Assembly: GCA_905221605.1 (NCBI GenBank)
Contig: CAJNDS010001402.1
Coordinates: 162,501-226,500, forward strand
From: Symbiodinium natans
Lineage: Eukaryota; Sar; Dinophyceae; Suessiales; Symbiodiniaceae
Length of the DNA stretch: 64,000 nucleotides
Direction: 5' to 3'
Positions 1-9,839 of the stretch are shown one piece after another. The first letter of the stretch is position 1, and every line of letters starts with the position of its first letter. A program made the position numbers and the translations under genes. The notes under the pieces are model-generated. The model saw only the letters and a list, made by a program, of their open reading frames with translations, searched no databases and was not told the origin of the DNA.

Positions 1-35
1 GGGAGGAGCTGGGGCGCCGGGCCCCCAGGGCTCAC

Positions 36-477
36 CTCCGCCTGAGGGCATCCGCAAACCCTTCAGTCGTACCGGTTCTGTTGGGACAGTGATTTGAGGG
101 GTTTCGGGGTCCTTTGGGGCTTGGTTCACCACCCGGGCTGCTGCGATACGAGCAGCTTGAGAGCCGTGCTTGGAAGCACAACCATGCTTGACACCGCTCG
201 TTGATGTAGGGATCCATACCACTTTGGATAGGATGCAGTGGCTACGCAAGAAAACGGGCTCGGCCCAGTGAACAATAGCTGCAACTTGCGACACGCGCCG
301 TCGGAAGATGATCTTGTCAGAAAAGTTCAGGAGTAGAGCTGTGGGTTCAGGGTGACATTGCCTTGCGCAAACAGTCGGAGGATTTCTTGAGCCCTGGGCT
401 GTTCTGTAGATGCCAACCGCCAAGAGCTTCTCTTTCCACAGAAGGAAGTCGAAAAGCTCGAAGTAGGACTTGCCTTC
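36..477 (-). CDS. Slo/BK-like potassium channel, RCK-domain exon (partial)
   Basis: The minus strand is open from a splice-acceptor-like CTCAG at 478-482 to a strong donor (GGAG|GTGAG, donor G at 35), about 147 codons with no start codon, so this is an internal exon of a larger gene. The N-terminal third reads GKSYFELFDFLLWKEK, then LLAVGIYR, then a short insert, then PEPTALLL and a SDKIIFRR stretch. This order (K-x-Y-x-x-LF, LLxxGIYR, NPPxxxxL, DxxxF) is that of the last part of the regulator-of-K-conductance domain of Slo-type calcium/voltage-activated K+ channels. The rest is a polar tail that is probably cytosolic. In that family the domain forms the gating ring under the pore. The pore and first RCK domain should lie upstream (above 500), but I could not place them. 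Family call is by motif memory, without an alignment. Confidence 0.62.
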
Positions 478-596
478 CTGAGTGCATTTGTGTGTCGGAA
501 GCGCGTTTCAGGGCGCAGCTGCTCTTGAACCACTTTGCACAACAAATGCATAGCATTCCTCTCAGGGCATTGCAACCATGAGCTGATCCGAAGCAA
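330..596 (-). other. Alternative open frame overlapping the RCK exon
   Basis: A second minus-strand frame ending in TGA near 327 is also open here and reads HLLCKVVQEQLRPE and AQEILRLFAQGN. It shows no family resemblance, while the overlapping RCK frame does, so I treat it as a shadow. It is listed because the acceptor of the RCK exon is not certain and a short upstream exon could use part of it. Confidence 0.12.
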
Positions 597-2720
597 GCTG
601 AGGTCATGGCCCAGGAATGCGGCAGCTTGACCATCCTGATCTGAGTCCTCAAGATGGAGCTCTGATGGGAATCATGGCACCAGGGGCTTTGATTTATGTA
701 CCAGATCCTGAACCCCAGGCCCCAAAAAACCCTACAAATGTGAGATGACCGACTCGCTCTGAGGACGTGGCGTGACCATGGTGCTCACCTGGGCTCATGA
801 GCAACAGCCTCTGGAATCCTGGATGCCAAGTTTCAGTGTGGAAGAGCGGACGAAACTTTCAAAGAAAAGGGCTGTGCGAAACCCTACAAAACAGCCTAAA
901 AAACCCAAACACCTGCCTCCTTGAAGCGCCTAAACTTTCAACCCCCCCAATAAGGGTCTCCCCCGACTTTTCTGGCTCGGTTCCATGGGCGTCCGGCCAG
1001 ATCAATCAGAGTAGGGTTGTAGAAGGTATTGGCCTGAGAATTGCGCTGAAGTCGGGATCAGGGTTGAGGTTGTTTAGGGTTCTTAAGGTTTGGGGTTTGG
1101 GGTCTAGGACCTCAGGTTTCTAGTGGGGCTAGGCTGGAAGGCTTTGCCTCTTTGGGTGTGTAGAAGGAATTTGGGCTTGGGCTAGAGTTCCCGAATTCCA
1201 TAACTCTGTAACTTGGGCGAGAAAAGTTGGAACTAGTTGGTTTGCTCTTCTTGTCACCCTTCCAGGGCCCTCGTATGACTCTCCCGAAAGAAAGCTCCCA
1301 AACTCGACAAAGAACGATCCCCAACAATGAATTAAAGCGTGTACATTTTTCCCTGCAACTCCTGTCAGCCCCCTAGAAGCCTATCCCCAGTGAGGCCCCC
1401 AGCTGCCAGGGAAGTGAAAGTCGTCCCTCCTGCGAAGAGGCGTCCAGCCGCGAACCTGGTGTTAAGATCCAGCTCTGCTCGGGTTGCGGTGCTTTAACAT
1501 TTGGCACGTTGAGGTTGTTGAGGCCCCCAAAAACCCTCGAAGCCATGTTTGGGAAAGAAGGATTGACGACTCTCAATCTGACCGGAATCCCCTCAACCGA
1601 CCCGAATCTCTCAACACCTTCAATTCGAGCCAGAACTCTGCCATCCAAGCAGAGGTTGAGGATAGCGCCTGCATTGGCTAAACACCGTCAAGCCGGGTTG
1701 GCCAGCCTCGGCTGAACGAAATACTCCTCCAACTTCTTCAGCTTTGTACCTAAGAGACACTTTGCATAGATGTCGCCCCCACAGATTTGGAAAAAGAAAG
1801 AGAGACGCTCTGTTGGGAGCCGTGCGCTTTGCGGCGTCCTGTTTCCCGAAGACTCCAAAACCTGAAGCTGCGCCATGCCGCGCCGGCATTGTGCTCCAAC
1901 TTGCGTTCTGTGCCAAGAAGTTTTCGAGCAAGCACCCTTGGGCACAAAATGGAAACATGGAAGCAGAGGGTGCGCAGTAGGGTCCGCACGGGCTTCCTTG
2001 GATCCCTGGCCGCTGACTCAACCCTCTAATCACTCTAATCCCTGGTGTGCTCAGAGCTCTCTAGTTCCAGTGCAACTCTGTAGAAGGCAGACCCAAAATC
2101 CTGTCAGGCACTACAGTACAGAATCGCAACATGACAATGCCCCTCCCTGACTCCAGGGCTTAGGATTTGGGGCTCCTGGCATCTCACTTCCGCTCCCTTA
2201 CCCCCCAAACCCCCTCCCAAAACCACGACTTCAAGCTCCTGCCTGGCCGCCCTTGGCCTCCTTTGCTGTCTGCGCGGCCCCAACCAAGCCAGGCCTGAGC
2301 GCGAAAGCCACAGCGCGGAAAGAGCAGTCAAGAGCGGCTGTTGTCGCCTGGTCTCACCGTTTGAGGCTTCGTGGATAGGTTGCAGATTTCAGGGTTTCAT
2401 CAAGGATACGAAGGGCTGATTAAGTGGAAAGGTATAGGAAGACCACCTTGCCAAATGGACCTTCAATGACCCGATCGCCTGCTTTCTTTTTTCCGGAGGC
2501 GACTCCGAGGCCGCTCTCACGCGACATCCGAGACTTCTGGCACATCTCCGGAGGTTCTCGCGGGCCTTGCGGTGCTGCCTCGTCCGTGCTGTACTTGCAC
2601 AATTGTACAAGCCACCGGGCCTTCGAACAGATGGCGTACTCCGCGTGGCTGTGAGAACTCTTGCGGTGGGGCAGCTGGAAGCCGAGCGCGACCACCAAAG
2701 GTTCAAAGGATCTTTATTCC
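478..2720. other. Intron/intergenic with a few unassigned minus-strand exon candidates
   Basis: No recognisable domain. Scattered telomere-like heptamers and CCTAAACCC-like words occur (about 880-960, 1080-1110). Minus-strand frames at 1560-1650 (FGSVEGIPVRLRVVN) and 1690-1830 (SFFFQICGGDIYAKCLL, ending LANPA then TGA) look coding by composition. They could be upstream exons of the channel gene at the left edge, or separate. A minus frame at 2420-2698 is open but unremarkable. Confidence 0.25.
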
Positions 2721-2721
2721 G

Positions 2722-3311
2722 TCAGGCTGCAGCTTCGGGGAGCTCTGCAGCTGGCTCAGCGGCTTCTTCGGCGCCAGCTTCGGCGCCAGCTTCGGCGCGC
2801 TCTGGATCGGAACTGGGGGTTGTTTCCTGCAACCTTGCGAGCGCATCGCGCAGGGAGTCCAGGTCAATATCAGAGGAGTGTGAAGCGATGGACACGCCTT
2901 CAGAGACCAAGTACTTCACTGTCTCCTTGTGCAGACCCCCAAGCGCTTCCAGACAAGACATCATCAGCTCCGCCAGCTGCAGATCACGCGCCTCCAGCGA
3001 TGCCAGCGCGAAGCAGGTGGCCGTCTCTCCAAACTTTTCCACGTCGGTCCGGGAGCCGAACAAGGTTCCAGCAGGAACGCCTTTCTGAAGGTGGTTCAAG
3101 GCCACCTCAGTGATTTCGTAGAGGTTCTTCCGCAGGCCAGGATCCGATAGGAAGGCCTGGACATCCGCCAGGTTTCGGAGGGAGTACTGTGGCCGTGAGG
3201 TCTTCCGCACTGGGTCCAAACTGGGCCAGACCCACCAAATCCAGTGGCTCGTCTTCCGGCCGTTTCGAATCTCCTCCGCGTGACAAGGGAGCCAACTCTT
3301 TTGCCCGTCCG
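2722..3311 (-). CDS. DUF1810 family protein (3' exon)
   Basis: The exon starts after an AAAAG acceptor near 3312 that follows a TTAGGGTTT-rich intron, and ends in TGA at 2722. It carries EEIRNGRKTSHWIWWVWP, then YSLRNLADVQAFLSDPGLR, then GTLFGSRTDVEKFGETATCF. These match the DUF1810 signature: E-x-R-x-G-x-K-x-S-HW-x-W-x-x-P, YS...EA..FL..P.L...L, and iFGs..D..K...S.TLF. The usual family length is about 140-150 residues. Here the domain covers the first two thirds and is followed by an acidic, Ala/Glu-rich tail (AEAGAEAGAEEAAE) seen as GCGCCAGCTTCG-type repeats near 2765-2795. The first family strand (LxRFxxAQ) must be on an upstream exon that I did not find. Function is unknown; members are mainly bacterial, with some fungal and algal ones. 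Confidence 0.7.
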
Positions 3312-3339
3312 AAACCCTAACCCCTGAACCCCTCAACAC

Positions 3340-4500
3340 CCCAAACCTCTGGAGTCATCAACCCGAACCTAAGCCCCTCAAAAAGCCCCAAAACCGGGTC
3401 CTTCAGAGGCTGCTTGTAGCCACTGCCAGCCTGTGCCTGCCAAGCGCAGCACTTGTCTGAGTCAGGGCCCAGACTTCCTAGGGACTTGTTGGGGGTTTAG
3501 GGTTTAAACCCTAGGGTTTAGGATTAGGGTTTAGGATTTAGGGTTTGGGGGGGCTTGGGCTTCGGGCTTTGGAGTCCACGAAGCATCACAGCTCATACGC
3601 TTTTCGGTCTTTTTGCTGCCGATGCGGTTTGGAACGCCAGTCAAAGTTTTTCGTTCCGGTTGGTGCTGTTTGTGTCTGCTCCCTTTTTTACCCAAACCGG
3701 CACCCTATCACGAATTCAAGCCCTTAAAGACCCTAAACCCCAAAGCCTAACCCACTGCCTTTCAGCAGGTTCTGCCATCCTCCTTTAAGCTGTACAAGCC
3801 GCCCGAGCCCTAAACCCCGAACCCTTTGGCGAATCCAAGCTGCCTACAACACTAGCACAGTTTTGGGCCAGGGTTGGAGGGGTTACAGCCTTACTTGCTA
3901 GTTCAGAGTAGAGAATACTCAATTCCCTACTAAGAACTAGTGAGCTGAGAGCTTGGGGCTTTGGACTTCGAAGGCTTGGCTGGTCGAAGGCCTTGCGGAT
4001 CTCTTGAAGCACGGGGTTCTTGTCGGGAGCGCGTGGCATGGCAGCGAACAGGACGAGGCAGCAACCCTCGAAGGTTGAAAGGAACGGGGTTTCTGTGAGG
4101 TTTAGGCTTTTCGGGGCTTTTGCAGGGTAAACACGCCAGCTGCATACAACACATATGTAAGAAACATCCACCAAGTGCTCCTGATGGTCTCGTGGCGTGG
4201 AAGATTTTACATCTTCTGAGGCCTGACATTTTGTATGCGCCAAAGATGCTTGGCTCAGGCTTGGGAGATCTCTTTCGAGCGAGAAATGCTGCGGGATGAA
4301 GGTCCTGTCACAATAGCTCCTGTCTCAAGAAAGATTGTCCAGTATACGGTACAGAGACGAGGTCTTCTTAGGCAATCCCTCGCACACGGCTGCTTTGAAA
4401 CTGCCGCAGCGAAGCGATTTGTAGATCTAGTCGAACATCGTGGAGGCCAGGCAGATGCGTTTGCTGTAATCTGGCAGCCGGTCCTATTCGGACTCATTTA
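3340..4500. other. Intron/intergenic; telomere-like block, one exon candidate
   Basis: Holds a TTTAGGG-rich block (3488-3549) and dispersed CCCTAAA words. A minus-strand stretch near 4000-4050 reads MPRAPDKNPVLQEIRKAFDQ and could be a first exon of the DUF1810 gene or of another gene, but nothing identifies it. A plus frame at 4235-4501 shows no family features. Confidence 0.2.
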
Positions 4501-4503
4501 AAC

Positions 4504-4947
4504 TCATTTTGCGGCCAAAGCAGATAGGGCAATCAAGTGGCAGGAGCTAAGGAGTGACAGGGCCCAAACGGCAGATCGGCCCAGCGCCGGGCCGGGCGTG
4601 TTGAATCCGATGTAGAGGACATTGAAGGCGACCCGGCACAAGAGGTGGAAGCTTGCAAGCTTGCCCACTGTCGCCTTGTCGACCCCCATGGCAGTGGCCC
4701 CAATCACACCAGCTGCAAACACAGGGAAGGACTCCAAGCCGTTTTGATGCGCTGCCTCTGCCCTCACGATCGCTTCGCCGTAGACTGGGTGTTTCGACAG
4801 CTCTTCCTTCTGACCTCTGGGGTTCTCATTCTTGATCTTGGCCAGGCCTCCAGCACCCTTTGTCATGAAGTACGCTCGCACCATGTGCGGTGTGTTGTAG
4901 AGGAAGATTGACCCAAGCAGCGCCGTGAAAGGTGGAGCCTCCGGCAT
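4504..4947 (-). CDS. MAPEG-family membrane protein
   Basis: Complete single-exon frame of 147 codons, ATG to TGA. MAPEG proteins (microsomal glutathione S-transferase / leukotriene C4 synthase superfamily) are trimeric four-helix membrane proteins of about 130-160 residues; many conjugate glutathione to lipids or lipid peroxides in the ER. Diagnostic is RAEAAHQNGLESFPVFAAG at residues 62-80: the family motif R-x-x-x-AH-x-N-x-x-E-x-FP-x-F at the start of helix 2, with the Arg and Glu that hold the glutathione site. Hydrophobic segments lie at about 7-25, 72-92, 99-117 and 124-145. The loop at 37-56 is basic and polar. The protein is more like the bacterial/eukaryotic MAPEG group than FLAP or LTC4 synthase. 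Substrate cannot be told. The start is the first ATG and gives normal length. Confidence 0.85.
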   Translation of the reverse strand: MPEAPPFTALLGSIFLYNTPHMVRAYFMTKGAGGLAKIKNENPRGQKEELSKHPVYGEAIVRAEAAHQNGLESFPVFAAGVIGATAMGVDKATVGKLASFHLLCRVAFNVLYIGFNTPGPALGRSAVWALSLLSSCHLIALSALAAK

Positions 4948-4979
4948 CCTTGCATGTTTTCCGGCTGAGAGGAAAACGC

Positions 4980-5640
4980 AGCCTCTTCTTTCGGCATTGT
5001 AGTTACGCCTTCAGCTTGAATCCTAGACCGGTGCAACATCTGCGTGGACAGTGTCGCTAAAGAGATGACGCCCTGAAACCCTCAAAGTCCCGCAACCCTA
5101 AACTCGACCGGCGGAGGCTCGATTTCCAAAGGAGCTCAGGAACGCCTCCACCTGCCGCTGCAACAAGAGGAGGAAGGATGGACATGGCTTCGGAGCGCCT
5201 GCGCTGAAAAAGATCTTCCTCTTGCCTAGCGGGCGAAACAGCTGCAGACACCATGTCAGATGTCAAACGTTTTCAGGCAACTGGAGGCCCCCAGAAGATG
5301 GAAGCAAGAGCCATTAAGCGACTGAAAGCTATTTTGTGGGAGCACTTCATGAAGCCTTCTATGCTTTCTTGCGCGCCCAGGCCAGAGGACTTTACATGTA
5401 CCAGAAGTACTGGAGCTGGCAAACCGGCTGTGGGATCTGTCGGTTCTTTGACCCCTAAACTCTACCCTCTCCTAAGCCCTAAACCTAAAACGCCAAACGA
5501 CACCTTCCCACACCTAAGTCGGGCCTGTCAAGCAAGGAACCCCTCCATCTTGGTAGCGGGCAGCGGCAAGAAGGGATGGTTGGAGTCCACGACGATGTCG
5601 GACAAGACCAGCGTGTGGGACTCGGAGCGGCTTAGTGCTT
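4980..5640 (-). CDS. Unrecognised spliced gene, two or three exon candidates
   Basis: On the minus strand 5530-5637 reads RSESHTLVLSDIVVDSNHP followed by FLPLPATKMEG with almost only C/G third bases. 5290-5440 reads EPTDPTAGLPAPVLLVHVK and is also open, and 5060-5260 reads SAAVSPARQEEDLFQRRRSE. No family was recognised. The plus strand of 5330-5440 is open too (AFYAFLRAQARGLYMYQKY), so the strand of that part is uncertain. I prefer minus because all identified genes here are minus. Confidence 0.3.
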
Positions 5641-7240
5641 AACTTCAAGGCTTCGTAACTTCGTAGGTTTAGGGGGCGGCAAAATTGTGTCAAGCCCAGG
5701 GCTTTCAGGGTACAGGGTTGAGGCTTCAAGGTTCAGGGCGGAGCTTGGAGCCCTATGAACCCTACCTGACAAAATCAAAATGATGAAGCACACCCCTCCC
5801 CCCCCCCTCCCCACCCAAAAAAACAACATGAAAACCAACCAAAAAAGTCTTTTTTAGATAGATAAACTAACTTCAGGTTTCCTCCAGGGCTGTCTTCAGC
5901 TCCCGGCGCCGATCGGCAGCTGGGACTCCACGAGCCGGGTACAACAGATCACCTTGACAGCGACTTTCGGAAACCCTGAGAATGAGGGTTTAGGGTTTAG
6001 GGTGTAGGGCTTAGGGTTTAGGATTTAGGGTTTAGGGTTACTTAGGGTTTAGGGTTCAGAGGGTTGCTCAGGGCGTAGGGTTGTTTGGGGCTTGGGGTTC
6101 AGCGGAACCCCTCGACCCTAATTAACCTTAACACTCAGTGGCCCCAACAGCACAAGAGTCCAAACCTGGGCTCTAAGGCCGAATGCAAAGCGCCGGCAGC
6201 GCTCTCAACCCCACTGGGTATATCCTCAAAGTGCGGGTTGCCCTACATTCGCATACTCCTGGAAGGAGAAAAAGATCGACAATATAACCATCTAAGCCAT
6301 AAGAATACAGCAATGTAATGTAACAATACCTGTATGTATCAACATATGACCCTAGAATAGCAATGGTATAATGACAAGAGATGATAACAAGATGACCGTC
6401 GTTTAACCGGAGAACATCATCATGCAACTACACACTAGTGAAAGAACATACTAACACCAAAAAACATCAGGGGGCACCCTTTGGTCGTGCCCCATCATCG
6501 GGAAGGCCCCACTTCGGCGCCCTAAACCCTGCCGGAACATGGCAAGAGCCTCGAAGTCAACTGTCCAGCTCTCCTTGTGACCGCTATGAACTAGGTGAAT
6601 CGGGTCGAGAGCCGGACCGAGAGCAGCAGCTTGAAGCTCGGGATATAGGGTGTAGGACAGTGTAGGATTAGGGGGATGGACGAAGAGATAGTGTCGAGAC
6701 GCAGGGCGCAGATGCATCAGCACACTCTGAAACAGCTGCCATCGAGACACTGCAAAATCCAAGGACATGCCACACAAGTGTGAACAAAGCTCCTTGTTCT
6801 CGACGTCATGACGGCCCGCGCCGCCGTGCGTGATAAAGATTGCCGATGCACCTGCTCGGGGACTCAGCGGCTTCAGGGGCTTTAGGGATATTGCATACGG
6901 GCTGCTAAGATGCTAAGGATCAGTGCCCTGCTGTGTGATGTCCCTAAACAACCGGCCGAAATCCACAAGCTCTTCAAGCATTGGACCCCGAACCCATAAT
7001 GCCCCAAAGTCAAGCCCTAAGCACGCAAAAACCCCGACGCCGTAACACCCCGGCGCCAACCCAGGCTTAGGATGTGCAAGGGGAGGCGACCCTAACCTGA
7101 GACATGCCTGTGAAGTTCACCCGCTGCAAGTCCAGCATGGATGTCGGGGAGCCCTGGAGGAAGTAGACCTGACATTAATGGAAACCCCCTCAACGTTGGG
7201 GGCTTTAACGCCTTTAGGATGTTGGGGATTCGGCGGCTTT
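5640..7240. other. Non-coding spacer with telomere-like repeats
   Basis: No convincing exon. Contains a short C-rich tract (5790-5812), a block of TTTAGGG-type heptamers and variants (5981-6060) and AT-rich sequence at 6250-6430 unlike its GC-rich surroundings. Confidence 0.4.
5981..6060 (+). repeat. Telomere-like TTTAGGG block, interstitial
   Basis: At least six GGGTTTAGGG or one-base variants in 80 bases. It matches the plant/alga-type telomere heptamer but is internal and degenerate. Confidence 0.8.
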
Positions 7241-7249
7241 TGGAACTTT

Positions 7250-8325
7250 AGGGGCAATTTTTTGGGGTCTGGCTGGACGCGTTCGCACTTCTGGCTCCTG
7301 GTGTTCGAGTGAGGGGGGCGAGGCTTCGGGCATTAAAGGTACGGTGTTCAAGCGTAAGGATTAGACTTCTTTGGCCTCTGGGCATCTTGAAACTACGAGA
7401 TGGGAGACGCAGAAGCCTTCCCGATTGGTGTCTCTTTGCCTGCTCACTGGTCTCCACGTTGAACCAGTCTCTTGGCTGCATCGCCTTAACATGGCTTGCG
7501 AGGGAGGCATTCAAAAGAAGGACGTGCTGTCGACGTGAACAGCTGGGTTGCTTGATTGTAGGTGCCTTCTGTACCCCAAAAGAGACCCTTAAGTTAAAAC
7601 AACCCCCTCCTCGATATTGGCTGAGGCCATGGCCGACAATACAACGACTGGGATGATGTCCTCTGCGCTGAGGACGCTTTGACGCAGGGGCCTGTCACGA
7701 ACAATGCGTTCCAATGTGCGTTCCAAGATGTTTGATTCAAGGGCTTGCTTCATGTATCTGGATGAATGTGTTTGAGGCTTCCATCCGGGGGTCAGATGTT
7801 GAAACGAAGAGTGCCCCCACGCTTGCATTCTCACTACTAAGTATGCAAACTCCGTTATTGACAAACTCCCTTGCCACTCCCCCCTCTCGCCCCCACAGAA
7901 ATCTACACACGGAAGGCTTCGTCCACTGGCACGGGAAGTCCCGTCCCACAGACAGAGTTAAACTGAGGCTCCAGTTCAGTGTGCTACGGTTGCAGCCCAA
8001 GCGTCTTGACAAAGTGCTCGATGCCCAGTCGTAGGTCCTGCAGACCACGACCCACAACGACTCCAACTTTCAGGGTTTGCGGTTTCAAGGTCTAGGGTGC
8101 AGGGGCTTCGGGTTTGAAGCTTGAGGCCTAGAGGTTCGGGTGCAGAGCGGCTTCAGTTTGAGTTTTGCTGGACCTTGCTGGCCAAGGCATCCATGCCTCG
8201 GTGGTCTCTGTGCCCACTGCCAGGATAAGGATGTGGCCACCAACCTCAGAGGACATTGTGCACCACGAAGTCTTGAAGAACACTGGGCCCCCAGCACGCA
8301 AGAGGGTTTTGACTGGGACTGCTGA
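7250..8325 (-). CDS. Unrecognised spliced gene, at least five exons
   Basis: Minus-strand exon candidates, 5' to 3': 8170-8320 (GGHILILAVGTETTEAW), 7997-8065 (VGVVVGRGLQDLRLGIEHF, ending LGLQP), 7745-7908 (GGVAREFVNNGVCILSS), 7605-7744 (LERTLERIVRDRPLRQ), and about 7400-7510 (SLASHVKAMQPRDWF). The second and third join by a clean GT-AG intron (GTAGCA to GTGTAG) of about 90 bases with matching phase, which also removes an apparent in-frame TAG. The composition is that of a soluble protein. I recognise no family. It may be one gene with the exons at 8.8-9.75 kb, which lie upstream on the same strand. Confidence 0.4.
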
Positions 8326-8799
8326 CAGAGAATAAGGGGGGGGGGGGGGGAAAGGCTCATTCCAAGGTTCTAACATGCCACTCCTCACATCACTTGGCCT
8401 TCCACAGCCTGATCCTGAACCTGAATCGACACCTCGCGACACCCGGATCCAAGACCCTGAAAAGAATTCGAGGCGCAGCTAGCCGCTTCAAGGGAGGCCG
8501 CATCGGCTTCAGCGATCTCTGGTGCCTTTGGCCCCCAAGCTTTTGAGGATCGAGAGCTTGCTTGGATGTTGGGTTTCGAGTTTCTGGTTTCCGGAGACCT
8601 GAAGCTTTTATCTCTAGGGAGTTTAGGGTTTAGGGTTTAGGAGTGACAGGGTTACAGGGTTACAGGCCCTGGCTTCCCAGCGCAAAACGATCTTACATGA
8701 CCTCCAACCCTTGAGCGACCGCACCCTCAGCGTTTGCTCTCCCACCTCCGAGAGACCCTCGCCAAGTTGATGGCGGCCGCCTCGAGCAGCTTGCGGCTT

Positions 8800-9750
8800 T
8801 AGGCTGCTGTAGAGGCCTCTTTGAGTTCTGTGGGTTTGGGAAGCTTCAGGCTCTATAAGCCCCTTTTGGTTCATACCAAACCCGGCCTTGTGCTCCGGCT
8901 TCATGCTCACGTGCGCGAGTTCCGGAACTTCCTCCTCCTGAGCAAGTTCGTTCTTTCGAAGCTTCGGCGCCGTTGCTTCGCAAAGCCCTATGCAGCTGGG
9001 CCTTCTGGACGATCTTCGGCGGCTCGCCTTGTCCAAGCAGCACGCATCGGGTGCATCACTCCATACTTCTTTCGGACAAGGGCTCTGGTCCTGGTAACTT
9101 TCAGAGGCTTGCTCCAGATCGAAATGGGGTTTTACCGAACTTTTCGCAGGCAAGGAGACGCCAAGCGCGAGACCCTCCTCGTCGTCTTGGTCGCCCGGGG
9201 CCTGCATCTGCACACTCTGTGCTCAGGCGGGACAGTGGGGCCACTTGATACCACAAACAGGAAGCGGACCTCGTCCATGGATACTCGCTCCCGCCGTCCA
9301 AGGAACACCATGCCAACATCACACTGCATGATTGCCTCCCAATCCACGCAGGGCATGCGAGGCAAGTCTGCAAAGCACTTAGTTGGCCTGAGCACGGCTG
9401 CCCTCCCTTACCCCATCACACCAGTAAGACGATGACTACTTGGTACAAAGTCTTTTCAAGGGCTAGCCAAGTGGGAATCTGCCAGGCAAGCATGGCCTGC
9501 AGATAAGCACGTCGCAGAGCGAGATAGGACAAGCTTGGCTCTCAATACTCTGCTCCTCCCAGAACCTCAGCCTCTCCCAATGTAGTAGAACCTTGGAACC
9601 CTAAACAGCCCTAGGCTGGAAAAACCCTAATGACCCCCTGAACTCTAAAGTCGCTAAAGCTTCTGCTCTAGGTCCCTAGGCCTCACGATCCGAGGCGAGG
9701 AAGATGCCCATGATCTTGAAGCCGGGCAGTGCCTTGCCAGGGTGGTTTTA
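8800..9750 (-). CDS. Unrecognised spliced gene, three or four exons
   Basis: Minus-strand exon candidates with strong C/G third-base bias: 9678-9745 (ALPGFKIMGIFLASDREA), 9450-9512 (AMLAWQIPTWLALEKTLYQ, between a TGCAG acceptor and a GTAGTC donor), 9215-9395 (CVDWEAIMQCDVGMVFLG, then RVSMDEVRFLFVVSS), and a hydrophilic stretch at 8700-9210 (EQASESYQDQSPCPKEVW) in another frame. No domain was recognised. The first three are short and hydrophobic to neutral; the last is polar and could be a tail or non-coding. Confidence 0.38.
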
Positions 9751-9839
9751 GGGCTTAGGGTGGATTGCTTCACGACCGATGCAAAACAGACAGTGAGCCC
9801 TACAGTCTCCAAAAACCTCTGAAGCCTCTATAGTCAACT

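Noticed and set aside
2567-3113. Plus-strand frames of 173 and 150 codons
   Set aside because: Shadows of the DUF1810 exon on the other strand.
7985-8005. In-frame TAG as sign of a pseudogene or stop-codon reassignment
   Set aside because: A GT-AG intron of about 90 bases beginning at that TAG restores phase with the next exon.
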